Origin: Aurantibrevibacter litoralis
GTDB lineage: Bacteria; Bacteroidota; Bacteroidia; Flavobacteriales; Flavobacteriaceae
Assembly (NCBI RefSeq): GCF_034651555.1
Contig: NZ_JAYEEQ010000018.1
Location: forward strand, 1-64,000
DNA length: 64,000 nt
Direction: 5' to 3'
Positions 26,406-34,485 of the stretch are shown here, piece after piece (positions within the stretch are counted from its first letter, which is position 1; each line of letters begins with the position of its first letter). The notes under the pieces were generated by a model. The model searched no databases. It saw only the letters and a list, made by a program, of their open reading frames with translations, and was not told the DNA's origin. Position numbers and translations under genes: made by a program.

Positions 26406-27746
26406 ATGACAACGAGAAGAAATTTCATCACAAAAACAGTGTTGGGAAGCACTGCCATGGCAGTAAGTACCTCTGCCATGAGTATGTCTGCCAGCAGTTA
26501 CAGACGCATTATAGGTGCTAATGATCGGTTGAATGTTGCTATTGCAGGATTAGGAAGAAGGCTTGGGGCTTTTTATGAGCCCATCGCTAAAAAAGAGACC
26601 AACGTGCAATTACTCTATTTGTGCGATGTTATGGAACATCAGCGTACTAAGGCGCTGGAAAGTTTTTCCAAATACATTACGTACAAACCCAAATTGGAAA
26701 ACGATATCCGGAAGGTTATAGAAGATGCTAAAGTGGATGTGTTTATTAACGCCACCCCCGACCATTGGCATGCGCCTGGCTCCATTATGGCCTTAAAGGC
26801 AGGAAAAAATGTGTATGTGGAAAAGCCTTGTAGTCATAATATGCATGAAAATACGCTATTGGTGCAGGCAGCCAAAAAGTTCAACAAAGTGGTTCAAATG
26901 GGAAACCAGCAGCGATCTTCGGACCACACCATCGAGATTATTAAAGAAATTCATTCGGGTATTATAGGTAAGCCGTATAAAGCGGTTGCCTTTTATACCA
27001 ACCAAAGAGGAGAAGTACCCGTGCAAAAAAAGGCGGCAATTCCTCAAGGACTAGACTGGGATTTGTTTCAAGGTCCCGCCCCTCGCAGAGAATATACCGA
27101 AGAAACCTGGAACTACAACTGGCACTGGTATGGCTGGGATTATGGCACTGCGGAAGCTGGAAATAATGGCACCCACGAATTGGATGTCGCCCGCTGGGCA
27201 ATGCAAGTAGATTTTCCATTACACGCTCGGGTAGAAGCGGCCAAGCGTCATTTTGTTACCGATGGCTGGGAAATGTACGACACTATGGAGGCTACTTTTC
27301 ATTTTGAAGGCGATAAAGTGATCCAATGGGATGGTAAAAGTAGAAATGGGTATGATACCTACTCAGGAGATCGTGGCACGATTATTTACGGAAGTGAGGG
27401 AAGTGTTTTTGTAGATCGAGGAAAATATATCCTCACAGATCGATCTGGGAAAGTAGTTAAAAACAGTACCTCCGGAGTCGCCGAAGCCGGAAATACATTA
27501 GGCGGTGGTGGTGATATGACCACAACGCATGTCATAAACTTTTTTGATACTATTCGAGGGAAAGCCCAGTTAAACGCACCTATTGCAGATGCCAGTATTA
27601 GTATGGCTATGGTACATTATGCAAACATTGCGTATCGCATAGGAAGAGGAATCGATATCGATCCAAAAACAGGGACTATTTACGACAGGGACGCCATGAA
27701 ACTTTGGTCCAGACCTTATGAGAAGGGGTGGGAACCAACATTATAA
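26406..27746 (+). CDS. Gfo/Idh/MocA oxidoreductase 1, Tat signal
   Basis: 446 aa. The N-terminus MTTRRNFITKTVLG has the twin-arginine motif, followed by an Ala/Ser/Met-rich hydrophobic stretch, so it is probably exported folded with bound NAD(P). The Rossmann domain (about 40-165) has NVAIAGLGRRLG, DVFINATPDHWHAPG and the family EKP motif in YVEKPCSHNMHEN. The C-terminal alpha/beta domain follows. It starts 10 bp after the DUF1080 gene. The family oxidises sugar hydroxyls, often at C3. I infer that it makes the 3-keto sugar for the DUF1080 lipoprotein. Confidence 0.9.
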   Translation: MTTRRNFITKTVLGSTAMAVSTSAMSMSASSYRRIIGANDRLNVAIAGLGRRLGAFYEPIAKKETNVQLLYLCDVMEHQRTKALESFSKYITYKPKLENDIRKVIEDAKVDVFINATPDHWHAPGSIMALKAGKNVYVEKPCSHNMHENTLLVQAAKKFNKVVQMGNQQRSSDHTIEIIKEIHSGIIGKPYKAVAFYTNQRGEVPVQKKAAIPQGLDWDLFQGPAPRREYTEETWNYNWHWYGWDYGTAEAGNNGTHELDVARWAMQVDFPLHARVEAAKRHFVTDGWEMYDTMEATFHFEGDKVIQWDGKSRNGYDTYSGDRGTIIYGSEGSVFVDRGKYILTDRSGKVVKNSTSGVAEAGNTLGGGGDMTTTHVINFFDTIRGKAQLNAPIADASISMAMVHYANIAYRIGRGIDIDPKTGTIYDRDAMKLWSRPYEKGWEPTL

Positions 27747-27860
27747 AAATGAATTGCTAACAACCACTAGTAATAGTATGACTAGAAAAATTATAGTACA
27801 GTTTGATGTTGTATTTTGTTTTGTCTTCACATTCTGAGAAATAGTCCTAAAAATGAACAT

Positions 27861-29054
27861 ATGAAGCGGAGAGATTTTGTTATAAAAGGGGGATTAATCT
27901 CCGCAGGAACACTAATGAGTTCATCTGCCTTGGGATCTTTAACATCTGGCGCTAATGATACCATTAATTTGGGTGTTATAGGAACCGGTGACCGCGGAGC
28001 AGGGCTCATCCCTTTTCTCAATCAGATACCGGGTATTCGCGTAACAGCCTGCTGTGATGTATTGCCATTTCGATTAGAACAAGGTTTGGCTAAGGTGGAG
28101 CAAAAGGCCAAAGGCTATGCAGATTACAGAGCCATATTGGATCGGAAGGATATCGATGCGGTATTAGTAGCAACGCCATTTTATACCCACTCCCAAATAT
28201 ATGGCGATGCCCTAGAGGCCGGAAAACACGTATATGCTGAAAAAACGCTGGCCAAAGGGTATGAGGGAATCAATGAATTGGTCAAAAAACAAAAAAAGTC
28301 CAATACCATTTTCCAAACAGGACATCAATATCACAGTTCCAGATTGTATGTGCATGTGGCAGAACTCATAAAGAATGGTAAAATAGGAAAAATAGCGGCT
28401 TTTCAATGTCAATGGAACAGAAATGGAAATTGGCGTAGACCTGTGCCGAATCCTAATTTGGAAAGAGCGGTAAACTGGCGTATGTACACCGAATTTTCCG
28501 GGGGTTTGGTCGCAGAACTATGTTCACATCAAATCGATTTCGTAAGTTGGGTTTTAGAGGCTTTTCCTGAGAAAGTTATGGGTGTTGGTGGTATCGATTA
28601 TTGGAAAGACGGTAGGGAAACGTATGACAATATTCACTTGATGTACAGTTACCCGAATGGCGTAAAAGCCTCGTTTACCTGTCTTACCAGCAATGCTTTA
28701 GATGATTATAAGATTAAAGTAATGGGCGATAAAGGAACGATTGTTCTAGATTATCAAAAAGCTTGGTTTTTCCCTGAAGGAGGTACATCAAAAGAATTAG
28801 GAAATGTCGATGGTGTTTCTGGTGCCACCACAAATTGGGAACAAGGAAAGGGAATTCCTATCGAATTTGAGCATGCCGATCCCAGCAAGCAGGCCTTAAT
28901 TGATTTTAGAGACAGTATTTGGAATAATACCAAACCTATTTCAGATATTTTTACTGGTGCCAACACGGCGGTATGTGTGCAAATGGGACTGGATGCCATG
29001 CGTAAGGATGAAATTATTCGAAAGCCCAAACACGGTTTCTATTCGGTAAACTAA
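27861..29054 (+). CDS. Gfo/Idh/MocA oxidoreductase 2, Tat signal
   Basis: 398 aa from ATG 27861; the upstream open extension to 27816 lacks a signal and is dropped. The N-terminus MKRRDFVIKGG is a twin-arginine motif. Rossmann features are NLGVIGTGDRGAG and DAVLVATPFYTHSQI. The usual EKP catalytic lysine motif appears as EKT (YAEKTLAKGYEG), keeping the lysine but not the proline. It is divergent from oxidoreductase 1, not a recent duplicate. It sits in the same operon, with a gap of about 110 bp. A role paired with oxidoreductase 1, such as the reverse reduction or a different substrate, is inference. Confidence 0.88.
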   Translation: MKRRDFVIKGGLISAGTLMSSSALGSLTSGANDTINLGVIGTGDRGAGLIPFLNQIPGIRVTACCDVLPFRLEQGLAKVEQKAKGYADYRAILDRKDIDAVLVATPFYTHSQIYGDALEAGKHVYAEKTLAKGYEGINELVKKQKKSNTIFQTGHQYHSSRLYVHVAELIKNGKIGKIAAFQCQWNRNGNWRRPVPNPNLERAVNWRMYTEFSGGLVAELCSHQIDFVSWVLEAFPEKVMGVGGIDYWKDGRETYDNIHLMYSYPNGVKASFTCLTSNALDDYKIKVMGDKGTIVLDYQKAWFFPEGGTSKELGNVDGVSGATTNWEQGKGIPIEFEHADPSKQALIDFRDSIWNNTKPISDIFTGANTAVCVQMGLDAMRKDEIIRKPKHGFYSVN

Positions 29055-29164
29055 AATAATAGTCCATAATAGGGAGCGTAGCGCGTCCGATGTTTTTTCG
29101 AGTTGCGATCTTAGCCATAAAGGAATCAGAATCATAAAATGAAATGAAATTGGGTTTTTAAAAA

Positions 29165-29992
29165 ATGAGTAAGGTAATTGTAATAACAGGAGCGGGTGGT
29201 GTATTGTGCAGCACTCTTGCGAAAGCATTGGGTAAAGAAGGGCATAAAATAGTGCTTTTAGATTTACGGTCGGAAGCCGCGGAAAAAGAAGCGGCCGAAA
29301 TTACCAGGGCTGGGGGTACGGCCATAGGCATCGCCGCTAACGTTTTGGAACGAAAATCACTGGATGATGCAAAGTCAGCGGTGAATCGTAAATTTGGTAA
29401 GGTAGACCTTTTAATCAATGGTGCTGGTGGCAATCATCCCTTAGGTACAACAACAAATTCGTTTTTATCGGTGGATGATTTAGAAGATAAAGCAGCCGGG
29501 TTCAAAACTTTTTTTGATTTGGATATGGAGGGTATCAAATTTGTGTTCGATCTAAATTTTATAGGAACCTTGTTGCCTACGCAAGTGTTTGCTACAGATA
29601 TGGTCGGAAGGGAAGGATGCTCTATTTTAAATATTTCCTCTATGAATGCCTTTACGCCTTTAACCAAAATTCCGGCGTATAGCGGAGCTAAGGCGGCGGT
29701 ATCTAATTTTACCCAATGGCTTGCAGTACATTTTTCAAAAGTAGGCATACGTGTTAATGCGCTGGCACCCGGATTTTTTCTAACCGATCAGAACAGAGCA
29801 CTGCTTACTACGGAAGATGGTAATTTAACCCCAAGAGGCAATACCATCCTTTCGCAAACGCCCATGGGACGTTTCGGAACGCCGGAGGATTTAATAGGCA
29901 CCACACTGTGGTTGTGCGGTGAAGGAGCCGCATTTGTAACCGGTGTCGTGGTGCCCATAGACGGAGGATTTAGCGCTTTTAGCGGTGTGTAA
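29165..29992 (+). CDS. SDR oxidoreductase, fructuronate reductase (D-mannonate oxidoreductase) type
   Basis: 275 aa short-chain dehydrogenase. The cofactor loop is VITGAGGVLCSTLA, followed by LLDLRS and the structural motif LINGAGGNHP. The catalytic serine (NISSMNAFTP) and Tyr-xxx-Lys (YSGAK) are present, with a long insertion before them (FKTFFDLDMEGIKFVFDLNF) seen in SDRs that reduce fructuronate to mannonate. It lies 23 bp before uxuA, which uses mannonate, and this context makes the assignment strong. It replaces the unrelated long-chain UxuB of enterobacteria. Confidence 0.87.
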   Translation: MSKVIVITGAGGVLCSTLAKALGKEGHKIVLLDLRSEAAEKEAAEITRAGGTAIGIAANVLERKSLDDAKSAVNRKFGKVDLLINGAGGNHPLGTTTNSFLSVDDLEDKAAGFKTFFDLDMEGIKFVFDLNFIGTLLPTQVFATDMVGREGCSILNISSMNAFTPLTKIPAYSGAKAAVSNFTQWLAVHFSKVGIRVNALAPGFFLTDQNRALLTTEDGNLTPRGNTILSQTPMGRFGTPEDLIGTTLWLCGEGAAFVTGVVVPIDGGFSAFSGV

Positions 29993-30014
29993 TAATAACT
30001 AAAAAACAAAGAAC

Positions 30015-31196
30015 GTGGTACTAGAAAAAACGTGGAGGTGGTACGGACCAAAGGATCCCGTATCCCTATCAGACATCAAACAAGCCGGAGCTACTGGGAT
30101 TGTTTCTGCGTTACATCACATTCCCAATGGTGCCGTTTGGCCGGTGGCCGAAATTGAAGCGCGTAAGAGAATTATTGAGAAGAATGGTCTTGCATGGTCC
30201 GTAGTAGAGAGTGTTCCTATTCATGAAAACATAAAAACACAGACGGGCGATTTTCATCGCTATATTGAAAATTACAAGCAAACCCTTACTAATTTGGGTG
30301 CCTGTGGTATCGATATTGTATGCTATAATTTTATGCCGGTGTTAGACTGGACACGAACCGATCTAGACTACGAAGTTAAAGATGGTTCTAAAGCCCTTCG
30401 GTTTGATGCGGCAGAATTCGCTGCCTTTGAGCTTTTTTTATTGAAACGCCCCGGGGCTGAAAACACCTATAACGCCGAGCAAATACAAAGCGCCAAAGCT
30501 AAACTTGCCACAATGAGTGATGCACAACAGCAAAAACTCATCAATAATATTATTGCGGGATTACCGGGCGCCGAAGAGGGCTATACGTTGTCAGAATTTA
30601 ATACCATTTTGGCCACCTACAACGATATAGGATCCAAAGAATTAAAGGCGAATCTCATTTATTTTTTACAACAAATTATACCGTACGCAGAAAAGGCGGG
30701 TGTACTCATGTGTATTCACCCGGACGATCCTCCGTATCCCATATTGGGGCTACCTAGGGTTGTGAGTACAGCTCAGGATATTTTAGATATATTTAAAGCG
30801 GTAGACAGTCCCAATAATGGACTCACCTTTTGTACAGGTTCCTTTGGTGTACGCCCCGATAATAATTTGCCTGAAATGGTCCAACAATTAGGACATCGAA
30901 TTCACTTCATCCACCTTAGAAGTACGCAACGTGATGCAGATGGTAATTTTTATGAAGCCAATCATTTGGAGGGAGACGTAGATATGTATGGTGTTATGAA
31001 AGCCTTACTTTTAGAGCAACGTAGGCGAATAGGGGAGGGTCGCAAAGACGTTAGGATGCCTATGCGTCCGGATCATGGACACCAAATGTTAGATGATCTA
31101 CATAAAAAAACAAACCCGGGGTATTCGGCTATTGGTCGATTACGCGGATTAGCCGAATTAAGGGGTTTAGAAACCGGAATACTTAAAAGTCTTTAG
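30015..31196 (+). CDS. uxuA: Mannonate dehydratase
   Basis: 393 aa with a GTG start. It dehydrates D-mannonate to 2-keto-3-deoxygluconate. Motifs of the UxuA TIM barrel are GIVSALHHIPNGAVW, YNFMPVLDWTRTDL, the metal-binding CIHPDDPPYPILGLPR, FCTGSFGVRPDN, HFIHLRSTQRD and the terminal MRPDHGHQMLDD. uxaC begins one base after its stop, so the two are translationally coupled. No KDG kinase or aldolase is in the window; those steps must be encoded elsewhere. Confidence 0.96.
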   Translation: MVLEKTWRWYGPKDPVSLSDIKQAGATGIVSALHHIPNGAVWPVAEIEARKRIIEKNGLAWSVVESVPIHENIKTQTGDFHRYIENYKQTLTNLGACGIDIVCYNFMPVLDWTRTDLDYEVKDGSKALRFDAAEFAAFELFLLKRPGAENTYNAEQIQSAKAKLATMSDAQQQKLINNIIAGLPGAEEGYTLSEFNTILATYNDIGSKELKANLIYFLQQIIPYAEKAGVLMCIHPDDPPYPILGLPRVVSTAQDILDIFKAVDSPNNGLTFCTGSFGVRPDNNLPEMVQQLGHRIHFIHLRSTQRDADGNFYEANHLEGDVDMYGVMKALLLEQRRRIGEGRKDVRMPMRPDHGHQMLDDLHKKTNPGYSAIGRLRGLAELRGLETGILKSL

Positions 31197-31197
31197 C

Positions 31198-32613
31198 ATG
31201 CAAAAAGTAAACACAAAACCATTTCTTACCGAGCATTTTTTGTTGAATACCAAAGAAGCAGAACTATTGTATCACGACTACGCAAAGGAAATGCCTATAA
31301 TAGACTACCATTGCCATCTAGATCCTATGGAGATTGCGGAAGATCGTATGTACGAAAATATTACGCAATTGTGGATTTCTGGCGATCATTACAAATGGCG
31401 CGCAATGAGAACCATGGGGATTTCCGAAAAATCTATAACCGGACCGGCTTCGGACAAGGAAAAATTTGTGGCATGGGCAAAAACGGTTCCTTATACCTTG
31501 CGAAACCCTTTATTTCATTGGACACAATTAGAGTTGAAACGCTATTTTGACATAGATGAATTGCTCACCGCAGAATCGGCCGAAACCCTTTATGAGCACA
31601 TCAACCTTCAACTGCAACAACCTGAGTTCAGTTGCCGCCAGTTGCTTTCCAAAATGAATGTGGAGCGCGTGTGTACTACGGACGATCCAACAGATGATCT
31701 AAAACATCATAAGGCTGTGTCTAAAACGAATTATGAGGTTAAGATGCTTCCTGCTTTTAGACCCGATAAAGCTATCTTAATTGACGCGGAAGATTTTAAT
31801 AGCTATGTCGATCTTTTGGGTGAGGTGGCAGATCTATCGATCAACACGTATAGCGACCTTCAGGCGGCACTACATAATCGTATGCGCTATTTTCAGGCTC
31901 AGGGCTGTAGCTTGTGCGATCATGGTTTGGCCCGTATTCCTTTTCAAGAGTTTACAGGGGCCGAAATAAAATCGATTTTTGAAAAACGACGAGCGGGAGG
32001 TGCTGTTTCCGCTAGTGAGGCAGAAAAATATAAAACCGCAGTGTTACTGTTTTTAGGAGAATCGTACCACGATTTCGGTTGGGTGCAACAATTTCACTTG
32101 GGAGCATTGCGAAACACGAATACCCGTATGCTGAACACGCTAGGCCCAAATACCGGATGGGACTCTATAGGAGACTACACACAAGCCGAAACTTTGTCTA
32201 AATTTCTCGACACCTTAGATCGTAAAAATAAGTTGGCCAAAACGATATTATATAATTTGAACCCGGCAGACAATGAAGTGTTTGCCAGTATGATTGGGAA
32301 TTATAATGACGGAAGCATTCAAGGAAAAATGCAATGGGGTTCAGGGTGGTGGTTTTTGGATCAGAAAGACGGTATGGAAAAGCAAATGAACGCCCTATCT
32401 AATATAGGTCTGTTGAGTCAGTTTGTGGGAATGTTAACCGATAGTCGTAGTTTTTTATCTTTTCCCAGACACGAGTATTTCCGGAGGATTTTATGCAATA
32501 TGTTAGGCGATGATCTAAAAAGAGGTTTAGTGCCTAATGACATCCCGTTTCTAGGTAAGTTGGTTCAGGATATATCCTATCATAACGCTAAAGCCTATTT
32601 TGATTTTAAATAG
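31198..32613 (+). CDS. uxaC: Glucuronate isomerase
   Basis: 471 aa, the normal length. It isomerises D-glucuronate to D-fructuronate (or galacturonate to tagaturonate). It belongs to the amidohydrolase-like fold: the N-terminal metal motif is IIDYHCHLDPMEIAED, followed by CTTDDPTDDL, VKMLPAFRPDKA, LFLGESYHDFGWVQQFHLGALRN, GWDSIGDYTQAE and GMLTDSRSFLSFPRHEYFRRILC. It is the last gene of the locus. With the SDR and UxuA next to it, the glucuronate route is favoured over the galacturonate route, because no tagaturonate enzymes are seen. Confidence 0.96.
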   Translation: MQKVNTKPFLTEHFLLNTKEAELLYHDYAKEMPIIDYHCHLDPMEIAEDRMYENITQLWISGDHYKWRAMRTMGISEKSITGPASDKEKFVAWAKTVPYTLRNPLFHWTQLELKRYFDIDELLTAESAETLYEHINLQLQQPEFSCRQLLSKMNVERVCTTDDPTDDLKHHKAVSKTNYEVKMLPAFRPDKAILIDAEDFNSYVDLLGEVADLSINTYSDLQAALHNRMRYFQAQGCSLCDHGLARIPFQEFTGAEIKSIFEKRRAGGAVSASEAEKYKTAVLLFLGESYHDFGWVQQFHLGALRNTNTRMLNTLGPNTGWDSIGDYTQAETLSKFLDTLDRKNKLAKTILYNLNPADNEVFASMIGNYNDGSIQGKMQWGSGWWFLDQKDGMEKQMNALSNIGLLSQFVGMLTDSRSFLSFPRHEYFRRILCNMLGDDLKRGLVPNDIPFLGKLVQDISYHNAKAYFDFK

Positions 32614-32840
32614 TACGTAAAAAACGCCGCTTTTTTGTTAGATTATAATGTTCTTTTCGAGATGTAGTACGGGAAGATTTTAAGGAGCTATTGCGACTTT
32701 TTTAAGGTGTATTGTAAGTGATTTTTGGTTTGGTATAGGGATGCTAAAAAATGTTAAAATTGATGGTAGTTGTAACATTATTATTTTTAAGGCGTCTTTT
32801 TAGTATATCATCAATTCATCAATCATAAATCAAAAACATC

Positions 32841-33176
32841 ATGAAAAAACGTAGTTTAATGGTAGTAACTGCGATGTTACTCTTGTCCGGAAGTATCTTT
32901 TCCAAAGATTTAAATCCCACCGAAAAATTGTCGAAACAAATTGGAGCAATTTTAAAGGAAGCACCTTTCAAACTTAACCATGGAGAATTAACGGCAGATG
33001 TGCGTTTTACCCTAAATGCCGAAAAAGAAATCGTTGTACTTTCTGTGGTAGCTCAGGACGACAAGGTAGCGGCATTTGTAAAAAGTCGCTTAAATTATCA
33101 GAAGGTAGAGATCGTAGATCACAAAGAGGGCAAGCTATACACCGTAAGGATTAGGATTACCGCAGCGGAGGTATAG
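32841..33176 (+). CDS. Small secreted protein of unknown function
   Basis: 111 aa with a signal peptide (MKKRSLMVVTAMLLLSGSIFS). The mature part has a pattern of alternating strands and one helix (TADVRFTLNAEKEIVVLSV, FVKSRLNYQKVEI) ending in YTVRIRITAAE, reminiscent of the small TonB-C-like fold but without a clear family motif. Similar short exported proteins are common in Flavobacteriaceae. It has its own terminator downstream and is not part of the uronate operon (227-bp gap). Confidence 0.75.
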   Translation: MKKRSLMVVTAMLLLSGSIFSKDLNPTEKLSKQIGAILKEAPFKLNHGELTADVRFTLNAEKEIVVLSVVAQDDKVAAFVKSRLNYQKVEIVDHKEGKLYTVRIRITAAEV

Positions 33177-33191
33177 GAAATCTTTAAAATT

Positions 33192-33220
33192 AAAAATCCT
33201 GACGAACATCAGGATTTTTT
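33192..33220. terminator. Bidirectional terminator
   Basis: ATCCTGA / TCAGGAT (33196-33202, 33209-33215) with flanking A and T runs that extend the stem. It separates the convergent genes ending at 33176 and 33209. Confidence 0.88.
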
Positions 33221-33577
33221 TTTGTTTTTAAATTTGATACCTCTTAAAACGGGATCAATATTTCGTTCTTGCTTCGCTTTAAAATCAACGTGATACGGTT
33301 TTTTTTCTGCTTCTTTTTTTCTGGGTGGAGGTAAAGTTTTTTTTGGATCTTTAGGTTGTTCTTTGGTGCCTCTGTAGTAAATTACCAAGCCATTCAAGAA
33401 ATTACGTAAAATTTGATCGCCGCAAGCGACATAATGAGGATGATCTTCGCTTCTAAAAAAAGCACCTAACTCGCTCTTCGTAATTTTAAAATCGACTAAG
33501 GATAAGATTTCTACAATATGATCATCCCGCAGCATAAGGGCTACACGAAGCTTTTTTAATACATCATTGTTGGTCAT
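33209..33577 (-). CDS. DUF1456 (YehS-like) protein
   Basis: 122 aa from ATG 33577; the frame is open to 33658, but the family starts at MTNNDVLKKLRVALML. The DUF1456 repeat appears as DVLKKLRVALMLRDDHIVEIL plus FKITKSELGAFFRSEDHPHYVACGDQILRNFLNGLVIYYRG, giving a small helical protein. The C-terminus is a basic, disordered tail (PKKTLPPPRKKEAEKK...), which may bind nucleic acid. The function of the family is unknown. Confidence 0.88.
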   Translation of the reverse strand: MTNNDVLKKLRVALMLRDDHIVEILSLVDFKITKSELGAFFRSEDHPHYVACGDQILRNFLNGLVIYYRGTKEQPKDPKKTLPPPRKKEAEKKPYHVDFKAKQERNIDPVLRGIKFKNKKKS

Positions 33578-33779
33578 TATTTTTTTTGATGCAAGATAGT
33601 ACAAAAATGAGGGCTGTGCGCTAATCGTTTTTTCTGATTTTACATATTTTGGAGACAATACGCCATAATGACATGTAATTTAATAGGATGCATGACAAAT
33701 AGACGCTATTTTTATTTTGGTACATCGTTTGACCCCTAGCCAAGAAAAAGCAAAAGTCTAACTAAAAAAATCTATAGTC

Positions 33780-34205
33780 ATGAGTATTGTAAAAAGAAGC
33801 AACGTGTTATTTCCGTCTTTTGTAAATGAAGTTTTTAAGCCGGATTGGTTTGGGGGATTAGAAAATTTTCAAACCCAAATTCCACCCATTAACATTCAGG
33901 AGAATGAAAGGGATTTTATCCTAGAACTAGCTGTTCCAGGTCGTAAAAAGGAAGATTTTAATATCGAAATAGATAAAGACATCCTAACGGTATCGGCCGA
34001 GCAGAAAACAGAAAATACCACAGAGGAAGAAACGTATACTCGTAGGGAATTTGGCTACAGTGCCTTTAAAAGAGCCTTTACCTTACCTGAAACGGTAAAT
34101 GTAGAAGCCGTAAATGCAGTCTATGAAGATGGTATATTGCGTTTTGCATTGCCTAAAAAAGAGGAGGCCTTGCCAAAGCCAAAACGCTTTATAGAGATTG
34201 CCTAA
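33780..34205 (+). CDS. Small heat-shock protein, Hsp20/alpha-crystallin
   Basis: 141 aa cytoplasmic holdase that binds unfolding proteins and forms oligomers. The alpha-crystallin domain spans about 35-135: PINIQENERDFILELAVPG at the start, the beta-sandwich with EIDKDILTVSAEQK, FGYSAFKRAFTLPE, YEDGILRFALPKKEE (the conserved GxLxxxxPK), then a short tail ending IEIA. Its stop codon is at the left edge of a copy of the dispersed 217-bp element, which thus forms its 3' untranslated region. Confidence 0.94.
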   Translation: MSIVKRSNVLFPSFVNEVFKPDWFGGLENFQTQIPPINIQENERDFILELAVPGRKKEDFNIEIDKDILTVSAEQKTENTTEEETYTRREFGYSAFKRAFTLPETVNVEAVNAVYEDGILRFALPKKEEALPKPKRFIEIA

Positions 34206-34419
34206 ATCTAAAGATTCCCCGACCCTTGGGTTGGGGTTTCCTAGTTACCGCTCCTTTGGAGCGGTCGGAACTTCCTTTTTGCAGTTCCGGGTGAGGTAAA
34301 ATACAAAATTTCGGTTTTTGGCCCGAAGGCCAAAATGAAACTGCCGAAACCCGTACTGAGCGCAGTAGAAGTATACCCCTATGGCTTGTCTCGGGGATCG
34401 TCAGTTTCAAGAATTTTTT
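34204..34419. repeat. Dispersed 217-bp structured element, copy 1
   Basis: This copy starts within the stop codon of hsp20 and ends before uvrB, between two convergent genes. Hairpins in order: CCCCGACCC/GGGTTGGGG (34217-34236), ACCGCTCC/GGAGCGGT (34247-34265), CGGAACT/AGTTCCG (34266-34289), TTTTGGCC/GGCCAAAA (34316-34335) and TACTG/CAGTA (34354-34367). An outer stem joins TGAAACTG near 34337 with CAGTTTCA near 34402. The ends (GATTCCCCGA and TCGGGGATC) are imperfect inverted repeats. The two other copies match along the whole length. No protein is encoded. Confidence 0.9.
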
Positions 34420-34485
34420 TATTTTGGCTTAGTTTTTGGTTTTTTTCGAAAACGGGTGGCTACTACAGCGACCTGTTTTCTTTTT

